Shown here piece after piece: positions 44,774 through 52,491 of a stretch of DNA of 64,000 bases. Position numbers and translations under genes: made by a program. Each line of letters begins with the position of its first letter. The first letter of the stretch is position 1. Source of the DNA: DTU019 sp050949825 (lineage in GTDB: Bacteria > Bacillota > Syntrophomonadia > Syntrophomonadales > Syntrophomonadaceae); contig JBMNGL010000001.1 in assembly GCA_050949825.1 (NCBI GenBank), forward strand, positions 248,001 through 312,000, given 5' to 3'. Under the pieces are notes generated by a model, which was not told the DNA's origin, did no database searches, and saw only the letters and a list, made by a program, of their open reading frames with translations.

Positions 44774-46357
44774 CTAGGCATCCTCCTTGTCCGGGGGAAG
44801 CTGCTGACGCACCTGGTTTTTCATACCCTCTTGATAAGGGCGCAGATTGTTCACCGTCCAGGGCCTTCTAACCAGAATATCGCTGATCTGGGCCAGGTTA
44901 AGCGGGGCCAGGGGCGACAAATAGGGCTGCCCCAGGGAGGACAGGGAAGCCATGCGCACCGCCAGCACCAGGAGGCCCATAATAATGCCGAAGAATCCCA
45001 GTGTAGCAGCCAGAAGCAGCATGGGAAAACGGGCAATGCGTACTATTAAACCGGAGTTATAGGAAGGGGTGGCAAAGGAGGCAATACCGGTGAAGGCCAC
45101 CACCACCACCATAGGGGTCCCCACCAAACCGGCCTTCACCGCAGCATCGCCTATTATCAGAGCGCCCACGATGCTGACCGCGGGACCGATGGCCCGGGGC
45201 AGGCGCAGGCCGGCTTCGCGCAGCAGTTCAAAGGTTAATTCCAGCATCAAGGCCTCCACTGCCGCCGGGAACGGCACCCCCTGCCGGGCGGCCACCAGGG
45301 TCAAATACAAAGGCAAAGGGATCATTTCGTGATGATAGGTGACCACCGCCACATAGACCGAAGGCAGCAGCAAGGCGATGAAAAAAGCGCAGAAACGCAA
45401 AATGCGGAACAGGGAAGCCGCTATAAAATTTTGATAATAGTCTTCCCCGGCATTTAAAAATTGCGGGAATCGGGCCGGCACCACCATGGCCATGGGAGAG
45501 CCGTCAACCAGGATGGCTACCCTTCCTTCCAAGAGATGCCCGCAGACCCGATCAGGTTTCTCCGTATATTCAACCTGGGCGAGGAGGGAGTATTTTTCAT
45601 CACTGATATATTCCTCCAGATAGCCGGCATCTAAAATGGCATCAATATCAATTACGGCCAGGCGCCGTTTGACCTCGGCAATAAGGCCTTCGGAAGCTAT
45701 ATTTTCTATATAGCAAACCACTACACTGGTCTTGCTGATCCTTCCGATGGACATGGCAAACATTTTAAAATCAGTAGATTTCAAGCGCCGCCTGAGTTGC
45801 GAAGTATTGCTGCGCAGGGTTTCAGTAAAGCCCTCTTTAGGCCCCCAGATGGTGGATTCGTTTTCCGGGGATTCAATGGAACGGCTGGCCCAGGAGCGAC
45901 TGCCTACCACCACTCCTTGTTCCTGCCCATCCACCAGCATAACCGTATCCCCGGCAGTGATATGATCCGCCACCGCTTCCAGGGTGGCCAGGGTTTTTAT
46001 TTCGCCTAACGGCAAAAGGCGCTGGATCAACATGGCCATAAATTGCGGCTGGTTTTCCAAATTGATGCTGCTGGGTTCATAATTCAAGCGCAGCAGCGGC
46101 CTGATCAGGTTTTCTTCAATCTCCTGCTTGTCGATGAGGCCGTCAAAATAAAACAATCCACAGCGAATGGACGGCTCCAACCCGAAAGAAAATTCCCGGG
46201 TTACAGCATCTGAGCAATCTTTCAGCAATTCTTTCAAGTTTTCCAGATTATCATCCAACTGGGCTGACAAAGGCTGCTGCACGAGTTCTGATTTTTCCTG
46301 CAGCAGCGCCGCGTGCTCCTCATCTTGAGGGGGCTGTTTGCGGGTTAAATAACGCAT
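44774..46357 (-). CDS. Germinant receptor A subunit, GerAA family
   Basis: This 527-residue protein has a large cytoplasmic N-terminal domain (1-290; RSWASRSIESPENESTIWGP and GP.EGFTETLR are typical) and a membrane domain of four to five helices from about 300. The stretch FPAAVEALMLELTFELLREAGLRLPR and the conserved GDAAVKAGLVG are also typical. A subunits form an oligomeric channel in the spore inner membrane. It is the first gene of the operon, behind a sigma-G promoter at 46407-46436. Confidence 0.95.
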   Translation of the reverse strand: MRYLTRKQPPQDEEHAALLQEKSELVQQPLSAQLDDNLENLKELLKDCSDAVTREFSFGLEPSIRCGLFYFDGLIDKQEIEENLIRPLLRLNYEPSSINLENQPQFMAMLIQRLLPLGEIKTLATLEAVADHITAGDTVMLVDGQEQGVVVGSRSWASRSIESPENESTIWGPKEGFTETLRSNTSQLRRRLKSTDFKMFAMSIGRISKTSVVVCYIENIASEGLIAEVKRRLAVIDIDAILDAGYLEEYISDEKYSLLAQVEYTEKPDRVCGHLLEGRVAILVDGSPMAMVVPARFPQFLNAGEDYYQNFIAASLFRILRFCAFFIALLLPSVYVAVVTYHHEMIPLPLYLTLVAARQGVPFPAAVEALMLELTFELLREAGLRLPRAIGPAVSIVGALIIGDAAVKAGLVGTPMVVVVAFTGIASFATPSYNSGLIVRIARFPMLLLAATLGFFGIIMGLLVLAVRMASLSSLGQPYLSPLAPLNLAQISDILVRRPWTVNNLRPYQEGMKNQVRQQLPPDKEDA

Positions 46358-46406
46358 CCTTGCTTTCCTGCCTTTAAGATCAAATAGAGGGTTCTATTTC
46401 CATCAA

Positions 46407-46436
46407 CAGTATGAGCCATCGCCACCACCTTTATGC
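46407..46436 (-). promoter_or_regulatory. Sigma-G promoter of the germination operon
   Basis: Read on the minus strand: GCATA, 18 bases, CATACTG. This agrees well with the sigma-G pattern GHATR-N17/18-CATWMTA. It lies about 50 bases upstream of the A-subunit start and fits forespore expression of germinant receptors. Confidence 0.7.
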
Positions 46437-46543
46437 ACAACGACCAGGAAACAGAGGACACTTTGTGGTGCCTGGCACCTTCGCAGCAAGGTAATATACC
46501 AGGCCTGGCCTATAAGAATTTTTTCTAGCCCTGGTCAAATAGT

Positions 46544-46573
46544 GAATAAAAGGCGCAGTTCAGCTATATACTA
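46544..46573 (+). promoter_or_regulatory. Candidate sigma-G promoter of spoVT
   Basis: GAATA, 18 bases, TATACTA (one mismatch to CATWMTA). It lies about 60 bases upstream of spoVT, which is sigma-G-dependent in B. subtilis. It diverges from the germination promoter 130 bases away. Confidence 0.6.
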
Positions 46574-46631
46574 TCACTGAGAAAGAAAACAACATTTTCA
46601 AGTTCTTGAAAAAAGGAGGGATAAATGTAAA

Positions 46632-47195
46632 TTGAAAGCAACAGGCATCGTACGACGCATTGACGACCTGGGAAGGGTTGTAATCCCCAAGGAAATACGC
46701 CGGACCTTACGAATTCGTGAGGGTGATCCTTTGGAAATATTTGTTGATCGTGAAGGTGAAGTTATATTAAAAAAATATTCTCCCATCGGGGAATTGGGGG
46801 ATTTTGCCAAAGAATACGCCGATTCCCTGCATGAAACCATCGGTCACATCTCCATGATCGCCGACCGGGATGTGATTATCGCCCTGGCGGGGGCTAATAA
46901 AAGGGAGTTTTTGGGCAAGGCCATCGGCAGGGCGGTGGAGCGTGCCCTGGAGGAAAGAACCACCTTGATGATGAACGAAATCGAGACCAGTGATGATGAA
47001 AATGTGCATGTAATCATGAATGAAGATCGGGAATACACGGTTAAATCCCAGGTAATAGCACCGATCATTACCCAGGGTGATCCGATCGGAGCGGTGATTA
47101 TTGTCACTAAAGAGCCGGGTGTAAAATTGGGCGATATGGAAGTGAAATTAGCTGAAACCGCAGCCGGATTCCTTGCCAAACAAATGGAACAATAA
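46632..47195 (+). CDS. spoVT: Stage V sporulation protein T
   Basis: This 187-residue regulator of late forespore genes has an AbrB-type DNA-binding domain (KATGIVRRIDDLGRVVIPKE, 1-50) and a C-terminal GAF domain (about 55-187). The start is TTG46632, eleven bases after AAGGAGGG. Between them lies an out-of-frame ATG immediately followed by TAA (46625-46630), better spaced to the ribosome binding site; the same arrangement precedes spoIIE. A strong terminator follows. Confidence 0.95.
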   Translation: MKATGIVRRIDDLGRVVIPKEIRRTLRIREGDPLEIFVDREGEVILKKYSPIGELGDFAKEYADSLHETIGHISMIADRDVIIALAGANKREFLGKAIGRAVERALEERTTLMMNEIETSDDENVHVIMNEDREYTVKSQVIAPIITQGDPIGAVIIVTKEPGVKLGDMEVKLAETAAGFLAKQMEQ

Positions 47196-47210
47196 GGTCA
47201 AGCCCTTAAG

Positions 47211-47247
47211 AAGCGATCTTACTCCGTAAGGCGAAGATCGCTTTTTT
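47211..47247 (+). terminator. Terminator after spoVT
   Basis: AAGCGATCTT, a 13-base loop, AAGATCGCTT, then TTTT. Confidence 0.88.
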
Positions 47248-47338
47248 GTGCTTCTTCGCTTGTTTTTATCGACAAGCAGTCTGGTTTAAGAAGGAAAACA
47301 TTGACCCTGGGTATTTTTGTCTGTAAAAGAGCCTACTG

Positions 47339-47347
47339 TGATATAAT
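47339..47347 (+). promoter_or_regulatory. Extended -10 promoter before the flippase gene
   Basis: TGATATAAT, a consensus -10 with TGN extension and no good -35 (TTGTCT 19 bases away). It lies 28 bases before the next start codon. Confidence 0.5.
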
Positions 47348-47374
47348 AAACGCTATGATATTGGGGAGGGACTT

Positions 47375-48925
47375 ATGAATCATCGCCAGAGTTTCCTTAA
47401 AGGAGCCGTAATACTCAGCATAGCTGGAGCCATCAGCAAAATCCTGGGGGCCGTATACCGGATTCCCCTGGCACGGCTTATAGGTGCTGAGGGCATCGGC
47501 TTATACCAGATGGCCTACCCCATTTATACGACCATCCTGGCCCTGGCCACAGCCGGGGTTCCGGTGGCTATATCCATTCTTATTGCCCGCAAAGAAACAC
47601 AGGGCTTCCCGGGAGAAAGCCGCCGTATATTGCGGGCCTCCTTGCTGTTATTGGCTGTCGTCGGCCTGCTGCTCTCCTTGCTAGTAATGTGGTCATCCCA
47701 AGGCCTGGCCGTACATGTTTTAAAGGATGCCCGCGCCTATTATGCCATTATGGCGGTAGCGCCGGCTATATTTTTGGCCGCCTTAATGTCGGTCTTTCGT
47801 GGTTATTTTCAAGGGCAGCAGACCATGCTGCCTACGGCGGTGTCGCAAGTCGTTGAACAGATATTCCGTGTTACGGCGGTTCTGTTCCTGGCCTACCTGC
47901 TCTATCCCCGCGGTTTGGAATACGCTGCCGCCGGGGCTACCTTTGGCGCCGTGGTTGGCGGGGTGGGAGGACTGCTGGTTCTGCTGGTATTCTATTACGG
48001 GCACCAGAGAAGGCAAGACCAAGCCGGGGTGCTGTTGCCAACGACTACAGTTTCTTCCTGGAGCCTGGCCTCGGAAATGATCCGCCTCGCTGTGCCGGTG
48101 TCTTTCGGAGCGGTAGTGCTGCCCCTGGTGCAGATGTTGGATGCGGTTATTGTGCCGGGACGGCTTCTGGCTTTGAATTACAGCACTTCGGAGGCTACCG
48201 CCTTATACGGCTACCTGGCCGGTATGGCAGCGGTATTGATCAGTCTTCCTACCATTTTTACCATCTCCATATCCACCAGTTTGGTGCCGGCTATTTCAGA
48301 GGCCTTAACCCGGAATGATCATAAGCTATTGAATGAACGCCTTAACTACGGGTTTAGAGCCGGCATGATGATATCTTTCCCCGCAGCAGCGGGCCTTTTT
48401 ATTCTGGCTTTCCCCATTTGCGATCTGCTGTACGGACATGCGGAAGCCGGTGGACCTCTGCAACCCCTGGCTTTTTCCGCCATCGTTCTGGCCGCCTTTC
48501 AGATCTCCAGCGCCGGATTACAGGGTATTGGCAAGCCGGAAATAGCCATGCGCCATCTTATCATTACCGGGATGCTGAAGGTTATTTTCAACTACTCCTT
48601 GACCAGTGTAGCTGCCTTAAACATCCGCGGCGCCGCCATCGGCACCGTGCTGGCTTTTATGGTGGGTTCGTTTTTAAATATCGCATCCTTAAAAAAACTG
48701 ACCGGCATTCATTATGAAATCGGCCGCATGATTAAACTGCTTGCAGCTACCCTGATCATGGCCGTCGCTACCCAAAACCTGTATTTCTGGCTTTTAAATC
48801 TTGATATAAGATCCCATGCGGCCACCCTGCTGGCCATATCAGTTGCAGTGATTCTTTACCTGCTCTTGCTGTTGTTGAGCAAGGAGATGGACTTGGATAT
48901 GATCAAGCGCCTCCGCGGAGGCTGA
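47375..48925 (+). CDS. SpoVB/YabM-family polysaccharide or lipid II flippase
   Basis: This 516-residue protein with about 14 membrane helices is of the MVF/Wzx (MOP) exporter superfamily. The N-terminal pattern FLKGAVILSIAGAISKILGAVYRIPLARLIG and YQMAYPIY is that of SpoVB/YtgP/YabM proteins, which flip cell-wall precursors, in sporulation for cortex synthesis. GGGGAGGGA precedes the ATG. In B. subtilis yabM occupies this position after spoVT. Confidence 0.9.
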   Translation: MNHRQSFLKGAVILSIAGAISKILGAVYRIPLARLIGAEGIGLYQMAYPIYTTILALATAGVPVAISILIARKETQGFPGESRRILRASLLLLAVVGLLLSLLVMWSSQGLAVHVLKDARAYYAIMAVAPAIFLAALMSVFRGYFQGQQTMLPTAVSQVVEQIFRVTAVLFLAYLLYPRGLEYAAAGATFGAVVGGVGGLLVLLVFYYGHQRRQDQAGVLLPTTTVSSWSLASEMIRLAVPVSFGAVVLPLVQMLDAVIVPGRLLALNYSTSEATALYGYLAGMAAVLISLPTIFTISISTSLVPAISEALTRNDHKLLNERLNYGFRAGMMISFPAAAGLFILAFPICDLLYGHAEAGGPLQPLAFSAIVLAAFQISSAGLQGIGKPEIAMRHLIITGMLKVIFNYSLTSVAALNIRGAAIGTVLAFMVGSFLNIASLKKLTGIHYEIGRMIKLLAATLIMAVATQNLYFWLLNLDIRSHAATLLAISVAVILYLLLLLLSKEMDLDMIKRLRGG

Positions 48926-48942
48926 TAAAGGGGGAAGTGGCA

Positions 48943-49710
48943 GTGGGCCTAATAGGCGATAAGATTGAAGAACTGGTGGAGATTATGGAACGGTTATTGG
49001 GGCCGGAGGGTTGCCCCTGGGACCGGGAACAGACCCATCAATCCCTATCCAGGTATCTGATTGAAGAATGTTACGAAGTAGTTGATGCTATCAAATCGGG
49101 GGATATGAGCCATTTAAAAGAAGAGTTGGGCGATCTCCTTTTGCAGGTGATTTTCCATTCCGCTCTGGCCGATCGGGCCGGCTGCTTTGATTTAGCACAG
49201 GTGGCTGAAACCGTATCCAATAAGATGATTCACCGCCATCCGCATGTTTTCTCCGACCTGACACTTAAGACCAGTGCGGAAGTACTGAATATCTGGGAAG
49301 GATTTAAAAAGGATGAGGGCAAAAAGACCACATTGGCAGGCATTCCCGGCATGCTTCCTGCCCTGATGAGAGCTTATAAAATCCAGGAGAAAGCTGCCCG
49401 GGTAGGATTTGATTGGCCTGCTGTTGAAGGAGCCCTGGATAAGTTCAAAGAGGAAATTGAGGAAATGAGCCAGGCAGCGACCGAGGCCGAACTGATAGAG
49501 GAAATGGGCGATGTTTTTTTTGCTCTGGTCAATGTGGCGCGCCTGAAAAATATTGAACCTGAAGAAGCCCTGCAAGCCGCCAATGACAAATTTGTGCGCC
49601 GCTTTAACTACATAGAAGAACAGGTTCACAGTAAAGGTCTTGATTTAGAAAGCATGACCCTGGAGGCGATGGACGCTCTCTGGGACGAAGCCAAAACGAA
49701 AGGCCTATAA
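48943..49710 (+). CDS. mazG: Nucleoside triphosphate pyrophosphohydrolase MazG (YabN without methylase domain)
   Basis: This protein of about 255 residues has two MazG domains (EECYEVVDAIKSGD...EELGDLLLQVIFH, and EEIEEMSQA...EEMGDVFFALVN) and hydrolyses noncanonical or excess NTPs. The N-terminal tetrapyrrole-methylase domain present in B. subtilis YabN is absent. Both GTG48937 and GTG48943 follow GGGGGAA; the second is better spaced. Confidence 0.92.
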   Translation: MGLIGDKIEELVEIMERLLGPEGCPWDREQTHQSLSRYLIEECYEVVDAIKSGDMSHLKEELGDLLLQVIFHSALADRAGCFDLAQVAETVSNKMIHRHPHVFSDLTLKTSAEVLNIWEGFKKDEGKKTTLAGIPGMLPALMRAYKIQEKAARVGFDWPAVEGALDKFKEEIEEMSQAATEAELIEEMGDVFFALVNVARLKNIEPEEALQAANDKFVRRFNYIEEQVHSKGLDLESMTLEAMDALWDEAKTKGL

Positions 49711-49857
49711 AAAAACCAAACTTGTGGATTATACCTTTTTGCAGGGGCATCGACATTGAAAAATTACAGTTTTTTGCAGATGCCAAGCAGGAGATTGCCT
49801 TAATATAGCGAAAAACTGTTAATATAATTACCAAAAACATCATGGGGAGGAATGAAA

Positions 49858-50130
49858 TTGAATAAGACCGATTTGATTGGAGATGTGGCAGCAGCAACGG
49901 GGATGACTAAGAAAGATGCGGAGAAAATCATAAATGCGTTTATTGCCAGTGTTCAGGAAGCATTGAAAGCAGGAGAAAAGGTTCAGTTAATCGGTTTTGG
50001 AACCTTTGAAGTGCGCGACCGTCAGGCCCGCAAGGGCAGGAATCCCCAAACCGGCAAAGAGATAAAGATTGCCGCTGCCAGAATCCCCGCCTTTAAAGTT
50101 GGCAAAGGATTCAAAGAAGCGATTCTCTAA
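49858..50130 (+). CDS. hup: DNA-binding protein HU
   Basis: This 90-residue histone-like protein has NKTDLIGDVAAATGMTKKDAEK at the N-terminus and the DNA arm signature GFGTFEVRDRQARKGRNPQTG. TTG49858 is preferred, since it lies seven bases after GGGGAGG and yields the standard N-terminus; the in-frame ATG49852 is only one base from that site. It is followed one base later by rqcP. Confidence 0.95.
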   Translation: MNKTDLIGDVAAATGMTKKDAEKIINAFIASVQEALKAGEKVQLIGFGTFEVRDRQARKGRNPQTGKEIKIAAARIPAFKVGKGFKEAIL

Positions 50131-50131
50131 G

Positions 50132-50374
50132 ATGCGTTTGGACAAATACTTAAAGGTATCCCGATTGATCAAACGCCGCAGTGTTGCCAAGGAATGTGCC
50201 GAGAACGATCGGGTGCTGGTCAATGGCAGACTGGCCAAACCGTCCACCGAGGTAAAAAAGGGCGACCTCATTACCCTTTCAATAGGCAATAAACAGACCC
50301 GCCTGGAAGTATTGGAGATCAAAGAAAACATCAAAGCCAGCGATGCTAAAACCCTGTATAAAATCATTGAATAA
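50132..50374 (+). CDS. rqcP: S4-domain ribosome-quality-control factor RqcP (YabO)
   Basis: This 80-residue S4 RNA-binding protein (MRLDKYLKVSRLIKRRSVAKE) is a homologue of YabO/RqcP and Hsp15. It supports RqcH-directed alanine tailing on stalled 50S subunits. It starts one base after the HU stop, so it is co-translated. A terminator follows. Confidence 0.92.
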   Translation: MRLDKYLKVSRLIKRRSVAKECAENDRVLVNGRLAKPSTEVKKGDLITLSIGNKQTRLEVLEIKENIKASDAKTLYKIIE

Positions 50375-50381
50375 GCCAAGC

Positions 50382-50417
50382 AATCGCCCTGGAATGACCA
50401 GGGCGATTTCGATTTTC
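50382..50417 (+). terminator. Terminator after rqcP
   Basis: AATCGCCCTGG-AATGA-CCAGGGCGATT is followed by TCGATTTT. Confidence 0.85.
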
Positions 50418-50525
50418 TGCCGTACCTGGTAAGCTGGTATAAATGCCATACCCTGCCGCATATTGTTATGGTATAGGCATGACGGGACAAATGCCTGAGT
50501 TCGAGTATTCTTAGGAGGGGAATTT

Positions 50526-50795
50526 ATGGCGGAACATACCTTGATGCTGGTTAACCGTGAGCATATGGAAATAAGCGGAGTCACCAATGTGAATACCTTC
50601 GATGAGAAGGAGATTATTATCGAAAGCCGACTGGGGTATCTATATATCCATGGACAGGATATGCATGTCAGCAGCTTAAACCTCGATGATGGCAGAGTAT
50701 CCGTGGACGGTAACATCAACAGCATAGAATATAAAGCCCAGTCCGGCGACATAAAAATGCGGGGCAAAAACATTATTCAGCGCCTGCTGAAATAA
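50526..50795 (+). CDS. yabP: Sporulation protein YabP
   Basis: This 89-residue beta-rich protein is of the YabP/YqfC family (LMLVNREHMEISGVTNVNTFDEKEI split over two segments, then LYIHGQDMHVSSLNLDDG). In B. subtilis it is made under sigma-E and acts in cortex or coat formation. AGGAGGGG precedes the ATG by five bases. It forms a pair with yabQ. Confidence 0.92.
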   Translation: MAEHTLMLVNREHMEISGVTNVNTFDEKEIIIESRLGYLYIHGQDMHVSSLNLDDGRVSVDGNINSIEYKAQSGDIKMRGKNIIQRLLK

Positions 50796-50829
50796 ATGCT
50801 CCAGCGGCAAAAGAGAAGGAGGGATGCTA

Positions 50830-51261
50830 TTGCTGTGGCTTTTGGAGCAGCTTCAACCATTCATATTAACCCTCCTGGTAGGCTTAATTGCCGGTCTGTT
50901 TTTCCAATTTTACCAATGCAGCATGGCCATGTCTTCCTGCGGGAGATGGCTTTTGTATCTGCTTGACTTCCTGGTATGGGTTGTAATACTGTTATTGGTA
51001 TTTGTCCTGTTGCTGGTTGTCAACCAGGGTGAAATCAGGGTTTATATACTCCTGGCCCTGTTTACCGGTATCTTCATTTATTTTCGCAAGATTGCTCCCC
51101 GGACCCGGTCATTTATATGCCAGGCCGCGCAGACAAATGGGCGCATCATAAGGGCGGCAGGCCGGAAAGCGGTTATACCGTGGCACTGGCTGGAAAAAAA
51201 GATTGCGCTGTGGCAGGAGAAAATACGCTCGGCCGCAGCTTTAGATGATGAAGAAGGATAA
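50830..51261 (+). CDS. yabQ: Spore cortex protein YabQ
   Basis: The protein of about 143 residues has four hydrophobic segments, ending in a charged amphipathic tail. It is needed for cortex formation in B. subtilis. The pattern LEQLQPFILTLLVGLIAGLFF with a small periplasmic turn and VILLLVFVLLLVVNQGEIRVYILL is typical. TTG50830 is six bases after AAGGAGGG; the in-frame ATG50824 touches that site directly, so I prefer TTG. Confidence 0.9.
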   Translation: MLWLLEQLQPFILTLLVGLIAGLFFQFYQCSMAMSSCGRWLLYLLDFLVWVVILLLVFVLLLVVNQGEIRVYILLALFTGIFIYFRKIAPRTRSFICQAAQTNGRIIRAAGRKAVIPWHWLEKKIALWQEKIRSAAALDDEEG

Positions 51262-51323
51262 AAAAATATCCTCCCCTAAGCAGGAATTTAGCAGTCCCAA
51301 ACAGAACATATATTGTACTTTAG

Positions 51324-51355
51324 TTGTCCACATAATGTGGAAAAATTGTGGATAA
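51324..51355. promoter_or_regulatory. Cluster of DnaA-box-like sites
   Basis: TTGTCCACA at 51324-51332 (plus strand), TTTTCCACA at 51336-51344 (minus strand) and a perfect TTATCCACA at 51347-51355 (minus strand) lie within 32 bases, ten bases before the start of a small HTH gene. They match, or nearly match, the DnaA box TTWTNCACA. Confidence 0.6.
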
Positions 51356-51364
51356 GCAGGCAGT

Positions 51365-51601
51365 ATGAAGATTGAAATCAGGGGCGCTGAAAAGCTGAGC
51401 TTCAGAGAAAAGCAAGTAGTCGCTTTAAAAGAAATGGGAAAATCCACGGCCCAGATTGCCAGAACTCTGCAGATAGGTGCCAGCACAGTGGCCACCTTAT
51501 ATAACCGGGCGCGCTCCAAAGGGTATGAGGTAGTCATTATTATCCCCGGTGAGGTTTTGGGTCTGACTGGTGAGGAGGAGATGGATATTGAGCCTGATTA
51601 A
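51365..51601 (+). CDS. Small HTH protein resembling sigma factor region 4
   Basis: This 78-residue protein has a helix-turn-helix KLSFREKQVVALKEMGKSTAQIARTL, then GASTVATLYNRARSKG, like LuxR/sigma region 4 domains, with an acidic tail. It has no sigma region 2. The ribosome binding site is weak. It overlaps divIC translationally: the divIC TTG start and its GAGGAGAT site lie inside this gene. DnaA boxes in front suggest replication-linked control. No Bacillus counterpart is known at this position. Confidence 0.75.
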   Translation: MKIEIRGAEKLSFREKQVVALKEMGKSTAQIARTLQIGASTVATLYNRARSKGYEVVIIIPGEVLGLTGEEEMDIEPD

Positions 51602-51875
51602 ACAGCCACGATTAAGGCTCGTTATTTTCGCGTTACTTTTAAGCTTTTTTGCTGTTACCCTGACCCCGCGGCTCTTTACCATCTGGAAGCTGAGCGAGCA
51701 GAAGGCCGGGTTGGAACAGAAGAAGATGGAGGCCAGTCGCATCAATCAGGAGTTGATTTTGCAGAAGGACAAGCTTGATGATCCTGCAGAACTGGAACGG
51801 ATAGCCCGTGAGCAGTTAGGTATGGTGAGAAAGGGAGAAAAGATTTTGATAGAAGTAAGAAATGACAGCCCCTAA
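51588..51875 (+). CDS. divIC: Cell-division protein DivIC/FtsB family
   Basis: This 95-residue bitopic septum protein has a short cytoplasmic N-terminus, one membrane helix (RLVIFALLLSFFAVTLT) and an extracellular coiled coil (LSEQKAGLEQKKMEASRINQEL). The C-terminus AELERIAREQLGMVRKGE is typical of DivIC. TTG51588 is seven bases after AGGAGAT and overlaps the end of the HTH gene. It stands between yabQ and the S1 gene as in B. subtilis. Confidence 0.92.
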   Translation: MSLIKQPRLRLVIFALLLSFFAVTLTPRLFTIWKLSEQKAGLEQKKMEASRINQELILQKDKLDDPAELERIAREQLGMVRKGEKILIEVRNDSP

Positions 51876-51899
51876 AGCCGGGGAAGGTCACTTATGATG

Positions 51900-51928
51900 T
51901 TGACTACTACTGCGGCGCATAATACAAT
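51900..51928 (+). promoter_or_regulatory. Sigma-A promoter of the S1-domain gene
   Basis: TTGACT, 17 bases, TACAAT, ending 44 bases before the next start codon. Confidence 0.7.
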
Positions 51929-51972
51929 GAACCTAGTGAAACTTATGAATTTCGAGGGGGACATATAGTTTT

Positions 51973-52428
51973 ATGCCGACAGAACAAACCAATATGGTGC
52001 CCGGCGCCATCCTGGAAGGGAGAGTTCAGGGGATAACGAATTTTGGAGCCTTTATTGAGTTGCCCGGAGGCATGGTCGGACTGGTTCATATCTCTGAAAT
52101 TGCCAACACTTATGTAAGGAATGTCAAAGACTTTATCCAGGAAGGTGATATGGTTAAGGTCAAAGTGCTCAACATAGCGGGTAAGAAAATTGGGTTATCC
52201 ATCAAACAGGCCAATCCTGCTCCACCACCCCGGACCAATACCAACCGGGATGGGCGTCCAACTGATCGAACCGGTGCGGGTGAAAGGCATTATGTCCCAG
52301 GAAACAAATATAGTGGGGCTCATTTAAGTCTGGATGACAAAATTGCCAAATTTCTTAAGGAGAGCGATGAACGTATGCAGCCGCTTAAAAATAAGATAGA
52401 GCCGCGGCGGCGTCGAACTTATCAGTAG
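51973..52428 (+). CDS. yabR: S1 RNA-binding domain protein (YabR)
   Basis: This 151-residue protein has an N-terminal S1 domain (PGAILEGRVQGITNFGAFIE, LVHISEIA, VKVKVLNIAGKKIGLSIK), a disordered proline/arginine linker and a basic C-terminal tail (LDDKIAKFLKESDER...RRRRTYQ). It is a homologue of YabR; its RNA role is not defined. GAGGGGGAC lies rather far (about 15 bases) from the ATG. Its own sigma-A promoter and terminator bound it. Confidence 0.92.
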   Translation: MPTEQTNMVPGAILEGRVQGITNFGAFIELPGGMVGLVHISEIANTYVRNVKDFIQEGDMVKVKVLNIAGKKIGLSIKQANPAPPPRTNTNRDGRPTDRTGAGERHYVPGNKYSGAHLSLDDKIAKFLKESDERMQPLKNKIEPRRRRTYQ

Positions 52429-52445
52429 AATAAGCCCAAATTCAC

Positions 52446-52474
52446 AAAGCACTTCCGGCAAGGAAGTGCTTTTT
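52446..52474 (+). terminator. Terminator after yabR
   Basis: AAAGCACTTCC, a 5-base loop, GGAAGTGCTTT, then TT. Confidence 0.88.
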
Positions 52475-52491
52475 AATGAGGAGAATGTCGC

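Noticed and set aside
50458..50485. Sigma-E promoter before yabP (GCATATT ... CATGACGG)
   Set aside because: The -35 is good but the -10 matches CATACAnT in only three positions, so it cannot be supported.
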